From the IMG/VR virus record IMGVR_UViG_3300044797_000113, positions 1 to 62,517 of that record: a stretch of 62,517 bases of DNA; one strand, given 5' to 3'. Position numbers and translations under genes: made by a program. Below, one piece after another: positions 60,457 to 62,517 of this stretch (its first letter is position 1; every line of letters starts with the position of its first letter). The notes under the pieces were generated by a model. The model worked only from the letters and a program-made list of their open reading frames with translations, had not been told where the DNA came from and ran no database searches. This stretch comes from a virus.

Positions 60457-60859
60457 GGCTTATTTCCTCCCTGTAAAGGTTTCCGACTCTGACCGCACTC
60501 TCTGGAATCTTGCGATACCTGAGAATCTTGTCGATGCCGCCGGTGAGGCCCCATCTCCAGCAAGTCGCTAGGTGCTCGGGCGTGATGGCGATATTCCGCT
60601 GGGTGAGCTCCCGGACCAGCCATGCGAGGTGACGGTTCGCGCAGTCGGCGGCAAGACGATCAACCCCGCAGTATTTCAAGAAGCTTCGACCGAACATATA
60701 ATCCTGCCAGACAGCCTCCGAGATTTGCCACCGGGTTCGTTCGCCGCGGCGCCCGATCTTCTTGGGATCGTCTCCTGATTCTACCTCAGCGAGAGCGTGC
60801 AGGAATACGGCCGGCTCAAACGCTGGCGCGTGGATGGCTGGAACGTCAAGTGGGATCAT
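60449..60859 (-). CDS. Lysozyme/transglycosylase-like protein
   Basis: 136 residues. FLHALAEVESGDDPKKIG has the catalytic-Glu helix of soluble lytic transglycosylase-like folds. RRGERTRWQISEAVWQDY is the usual second element, and CANRHLAWLVRELTQRNI with WRWG the end of the fold. No signal peptide. It sits in the leftward early module, not the lysis cassette, so a non-lysis use (entry or cell-wall remodelling) or a second lysin are both possible. Confidence 0.65.
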   Translation of the reverse strand: MIPLDVPAIHAPAFEPAVFLHALAEVESGDDPKKIGRRGERTRWQISEAVWQDYMFGRSFLKYCGVDRLAADCANRHLAWLVRELTQRNIAITPEHLATCWRWGLTGGIDKILRYRKIPESAVRVGNLYREEISHE

Positions 60860-61086
60860 GGGTCAATTTTCCCAGGCTTGGTGAATATCCGGTCCGATAC
60901 CATCGTGGTGATGCCGCCGGCGATGATCGGCCACAAAACGGCCGTAATGACGATGCTGGCGATTTGCAGAGCGACTGGCAGCGTCGCGCGGCGGATACCG
61001 GCCCGGACCTGGAACATCCTCTCGATCACCATGCCCAAGGCAAACAGCAACCCGATCGCGAGGTAGAATTTAACAAAGGGATTCAT
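60856..61086 (-). CDS. Small membrane protein
   Basis: 76 residues, two predicted membrane helices (FVKFYLAIGLLFALGMVIE and VALQIASIVITAVLWPIIAG) with a short basic loop. ATGA overlap on both sides. Could be a holin-like or envelope-modifying early protein; next to the lysozyme-like gene. Confidence 0.65.
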   Translation of the reverse strand: MNPFVKFYLAIGLLFALGMVIERMFQVRAGIRRATLPVALQIASIVITAVLWPIIAGGITTMVSDRIFTKPGKIDP

Positions 61087-61259
61087 GGCACGTATTTGGT
61101 TCCGGTCCCGTTGCAGTCCGGACAACTGTGCGCCGTCGATCGCTCGCCGGCCTGTCCGAGTTGGTAGACTTTGCCTCGGCAATATGGGCATAGGACGTGA
61201 TGGCGGTCGCCGTCGTCTCTCCCCTCCGGATCTGGGTCGTTTGGGTCGTAGTCTTTCAT
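61083..61259 (-). CDS. Small DnaJ-type zinc-finger protein
   Basis: 58 residues, acidic start (DPNDPDPEGRDDGD) followed by two CxxC pairs: CPYCRGK and CPDCNGTGTK, the second being the CxxCxGxG zinc knuckle of DnaJ. ATGA overlaps with both neighbours (61083-61086, 61256-61259) support the call despite its size. Confidence 0.7.
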   Translation of the reverse strand: MKDYDPNDPDPEGRDDGDRHHVLCPYCRGKVYQLGQAGERSTAHSCPDCNGTGTKYVP

Positions 61260-61453
61260 GCGGTGCGTTGCTTGGTCCTGAACTTGTCTCGCGGGCCGAT
61301 CGCGTGCGCGGACTTGCCGACGCCGTTTCGACGCATGCGTTGACAGAAGTTCTCAATGCCCTTGTCTCCGAGCTCGCACGGCAGGCGGATCGCCCAGAGT
61401 ACGCCGGCGCGAATCAGCCGGTCGCGTTCGTCAACGGTAAGCGGTGAGATCAT
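61256..61453 (-). CDS. Small hypothetical protein
   Basis: 65 residues, helical and basic (VDERDRLIRAGVLWAIRLP; ENFCQRMRRNGVGK). Its stop overlaps the zinc-finger gene start. No family recognised. Confidence 0.55.
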   Translation of the reverse strand: MISPLTVDERDRLIRAGVLWAIRLPCELGDKGIENFCQRMRRNGVGKSAHAIGPRDKFRTKQRTA

Positions 61454-61508
61454 CGAGGGCGGCGCGGGCGTCGAGGGCTTCGGAGGCGTGGATAGCTGCC
61501 GGGGTCAC
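61431..61508 (-). CDS. Micro-ORF, 25 residues
   Basis: GTG start overlaps the stop of the upstream micro-ORF (GTGA), and its end overlaps the next gene by 23 bases. Ala/Asp-rich helix (ALDARAALDDLTAYR). Coupling is the only evidence; it may serve mainly to carry ribosomes across the gap. Confidence 0.35.
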   Translation of the reverse strand: MTPAAIHASEALDARAALDDLTAYR

Positions 61509-61588
61509 CAGAGGATGCCGTTGTAGGCCGCCATCATCAGGGCGGAGGCCAGGAGGGCGCAGAGGTTGGACTTGGCGAGGTCGGTCAT
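61505..61588 (-). CDS. Micro-ORF, 27-residue membrane peptide
   Basis: ATG overlaps the stop of the upstream gene (ATGA). A single hydrophobic helix (LCALLASALMMAAYNGILW) suggests a membrane peptide. Coupled by GTGA to the next micro-ORF. Size makes it uncertain. Confidence 0.45.
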   Translation of the reverse strand: MTDLAKSNLCALLASALMMAAYNGILW

Positions 61589-61797
61589 ACCCCATCCTTC
61601 ATGTCGGCGTGGCTTGCGGCTGCCTTGAATTGCGGCCACCAGTAGGAGTTGAAGTCCATCCAAACGCCGCGGGTGTTATGGAAGCCCTGGCTGTCCTCGT
61701 GGACCGCCTTGAAACGCACGAATTGCACGTTCCGCTTGAACCGGTGACGACGGGCGGGTGAGCCGTTACAGGTGCCGTATTGCCAGAAAAAGCTCAT
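61585..61797 (-). CDS. Small hypothetical protein rich in aromatic and basic residues
   Basis: 70 residues with RRHRFKRNVQFVRFK basic strand and NSYWWPQFKAAASH. Coupled by ATGA to the downstream micro-ORF. No family recognised. Confidence 0.55.
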   Translation of the reverse strand: MSFFWQYGTCNGSPARRHRFKRNVQFVRFKAVHEDSQGFHNTRGVWMDFNSYWWPQFKAAASHADMKDGV

Positions 61798-61816
61798 GGC
61801 TCGGGTTGGTTGGTGC

Positions 61817-62179
61817 TCAGGGCTTGGCCTGCTGCGTGGCGAGCCATTCAGCGCGGACTTCCTGGAAGCTGTTGGCGAGAGCGAACCAAAACTCGCGTGA
61901 GGCGCGGTCGGTCGGCATGTCCTTGGGAAGCGTCACCTTGCCGGTGGTGAAATTAATGTCGATCTGGCCTCCGCTTGGAATGGCGATGATCATGTGGGTG
62001 GCGGCGCCGTTGCTTGGATCAAGAATCAGATATGACATAGGCGTCACGGCGACAGTGAGTTTGTCCATCTTTAGGATCGGGCTTTCGCTGTATGGGCGCG
62101 GCGGATTCGGGGTGACGATGATCGGTGTTTGGGCACAAGCGAATGACGCCAGGGCGAAGAACAGGATGGCGGTTTTCAT
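61817..62179 (-). CDS. Secreted or periplasmic early protein
   Basis: 120 residues. MKTAILFFALASFACAQ is a signal peptide with an Ala-Cys-Ala cleavage site. The mature part is beta-rich (KMDKLTVAVTPMSYLIL, GQIDINFTTGKVTLP) with a C-terminal helix (FWFALANSFQEVRAEW). Exported early phage proteins can alter the envelope or block superinfection; role here unknown. ATGA overlap with the junction gene. Confidence 0.65.
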   Translation of the reverse strand: MKTAILFFALASFACAQTPIIVTPNPPRPYSESPILKMDKLTVAVTPMSYLILDPSNGAATHMIIAIPSGGQIDINFTTGKVTLPKDMPTDRASREFWFALANSFQEVRAEWLATQQAKP

Positions 62180-62517
62180 GGGTGCTCGGGTTGGTTGGTG
62201 CTGTGGCGGCCTGCGCGCTTCGTGTCCATGTCTTGAATAAGTCTCTTGGCGGCTTCGGACGCAAATTGCCCGAACTCAGCAGCATTCCAACTGATCCCCT
62301 CGATAAAGCCTCGATAGGTCGCCATTTCGATTCTGTCCAGCCCATGCACCTTGACGGCCTCGGCGCGTTCGGCGCGGAGTTGGGCAAGCTCGGCCTCGGC
62401 GCGTTCGGCGCGGGCTTGGGCGGCGGCAAGTTCGTCCATCGTCTTCTTGCGGTCACTCAGTTCCTCGCGCCAGCCGGGAATGAACACATCTAGTTCGGTG
62501 TCGCCAAATCCTCCACG
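62176..62517 (-). CDS. Coiled-coil phage protein crossing the circular junction (C-terminal part)
   Basis: C-terminal portion of the 257-residue protein whose N-terminal part is at 1-559. The true junction is at 62390/1; 62391-62517 repeats 1-127. This part carries the Ala/Glu/Arg coiled coil, with a 36-base (12-codon) internal duplication around AERAEAELAQLRAERAEA, then YRGFIEGISWNAAEFG and a basic end. A GTG at 62487 is an apparent but incorrect start created by the cut. Confidence 0.85.
   Translation of the reverse strand, partial: RGGFGDTELDVFIPGWREELSDRKKTMDELAAAQARAERAEAELAQLRAERAEAVKVHGLDRIEMATYRGFIEGISWNAAEFGQFASEAAKRLIQDMDTKRAGRHSTNQPEHP
62391..62517. repeat. Terminal direct repeat, right copy
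   Basis: Identical to 1-127. See the left copy: probable assembler k-mer overlap marking a closed circle. Confidence 0.95.

Noticed and set aside
1-62517. CRISPR arrays, insertion sequences, integrase or attachment sites
   Set aside because: No regularly spaced repeats, transposase or recombinase motifs were found on reading both strands.

Overview
The window is one complete, circularly closed phage genome of 62,390 bp. Its first 127 bases recur exactly as its last 127 bases (1-127 = 62391-62517), and one reading frame runs unbroken across that join. The DNA is high-GC. The host cannot be named. Lipoboxes, Sec-type signal peptides and a spanin-like lysis cassette point to a diderm (Gram-negative-type) bacterium. 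There is no integrase, transposase, partition system, DNA polymerase or RNA polymerase that I can recognise, and only one small Xre-type regulator. A virulent or at least non-integrating lifestyle that leans on the host replisome is the simplest reading. A portal, a tail-hub-like protein, very large ejection-type proteins and no tape measure, sheath or tail-tube genes suggest a short-tailed (podovirus-like) particle; this is inference.

Layout: (1) A leftward early/accessory module runs from about 8.6 kb down through the circular join to 55,993. It holds many small genes tied together by 4-base ATGA/GTGA stop-start overlaps, including a PP-loop ATPase, an ASCH-like protein, an ABA-sandwich protein, several zinc-knuckle proteins and a transglycosylase-like protein. 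It ends in a recombination block (RecE-like PD-(D/E)XK nuclease, coiled-coil protein, AAA_24/Sak4-like ATPase, companion protein). (2) A lone rightward helix-turn-helix gene (8834-9397, possible small terminase) is followed by a 0.7 kb gene-free stretch with AT-rich and GGCGC-rich repeats that looks like a replication origin. (3) A leftward replication block (15,065-10,124) encodes small proteins, an SF2 helicase, a VRR-NUC nuclease and a DnaB/RepA-like helicase. (4) A leftward large terminase (15,374-17,368) precedes the rightward virion module (17.4-56 kb): zinc proteins, portal, scaffold, a glycan-processing island (22.7-32.3 kb), major capsid, three collagen-like proteins, head-tail and hub proteins, a cupin-SET fusion, ejection proteins, tailspike/fibres and lysis genes.

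The most unusual part is the combination of a roughly 9 kb glycan island (six glycosyltransferase-like proteins, two SAM methyltransferases, a GalE-type epimerase, a GNAT acetyltransferase) placed between scaffold and major capsid, with three Gly-X-Y collagen-like proteins immediately after the capsid gene. I propose that this phage encodes its own machinery for decorating its virion fibres, analogous in logic to glycosylated collagen-like fibres of giant viruses. A second notable signal is a palindrome (TACGC-5-GCGTA) found four times at starts or upstream of leftward DNA-metabolism genes and next to the Xre regulator, a candidate regulon.
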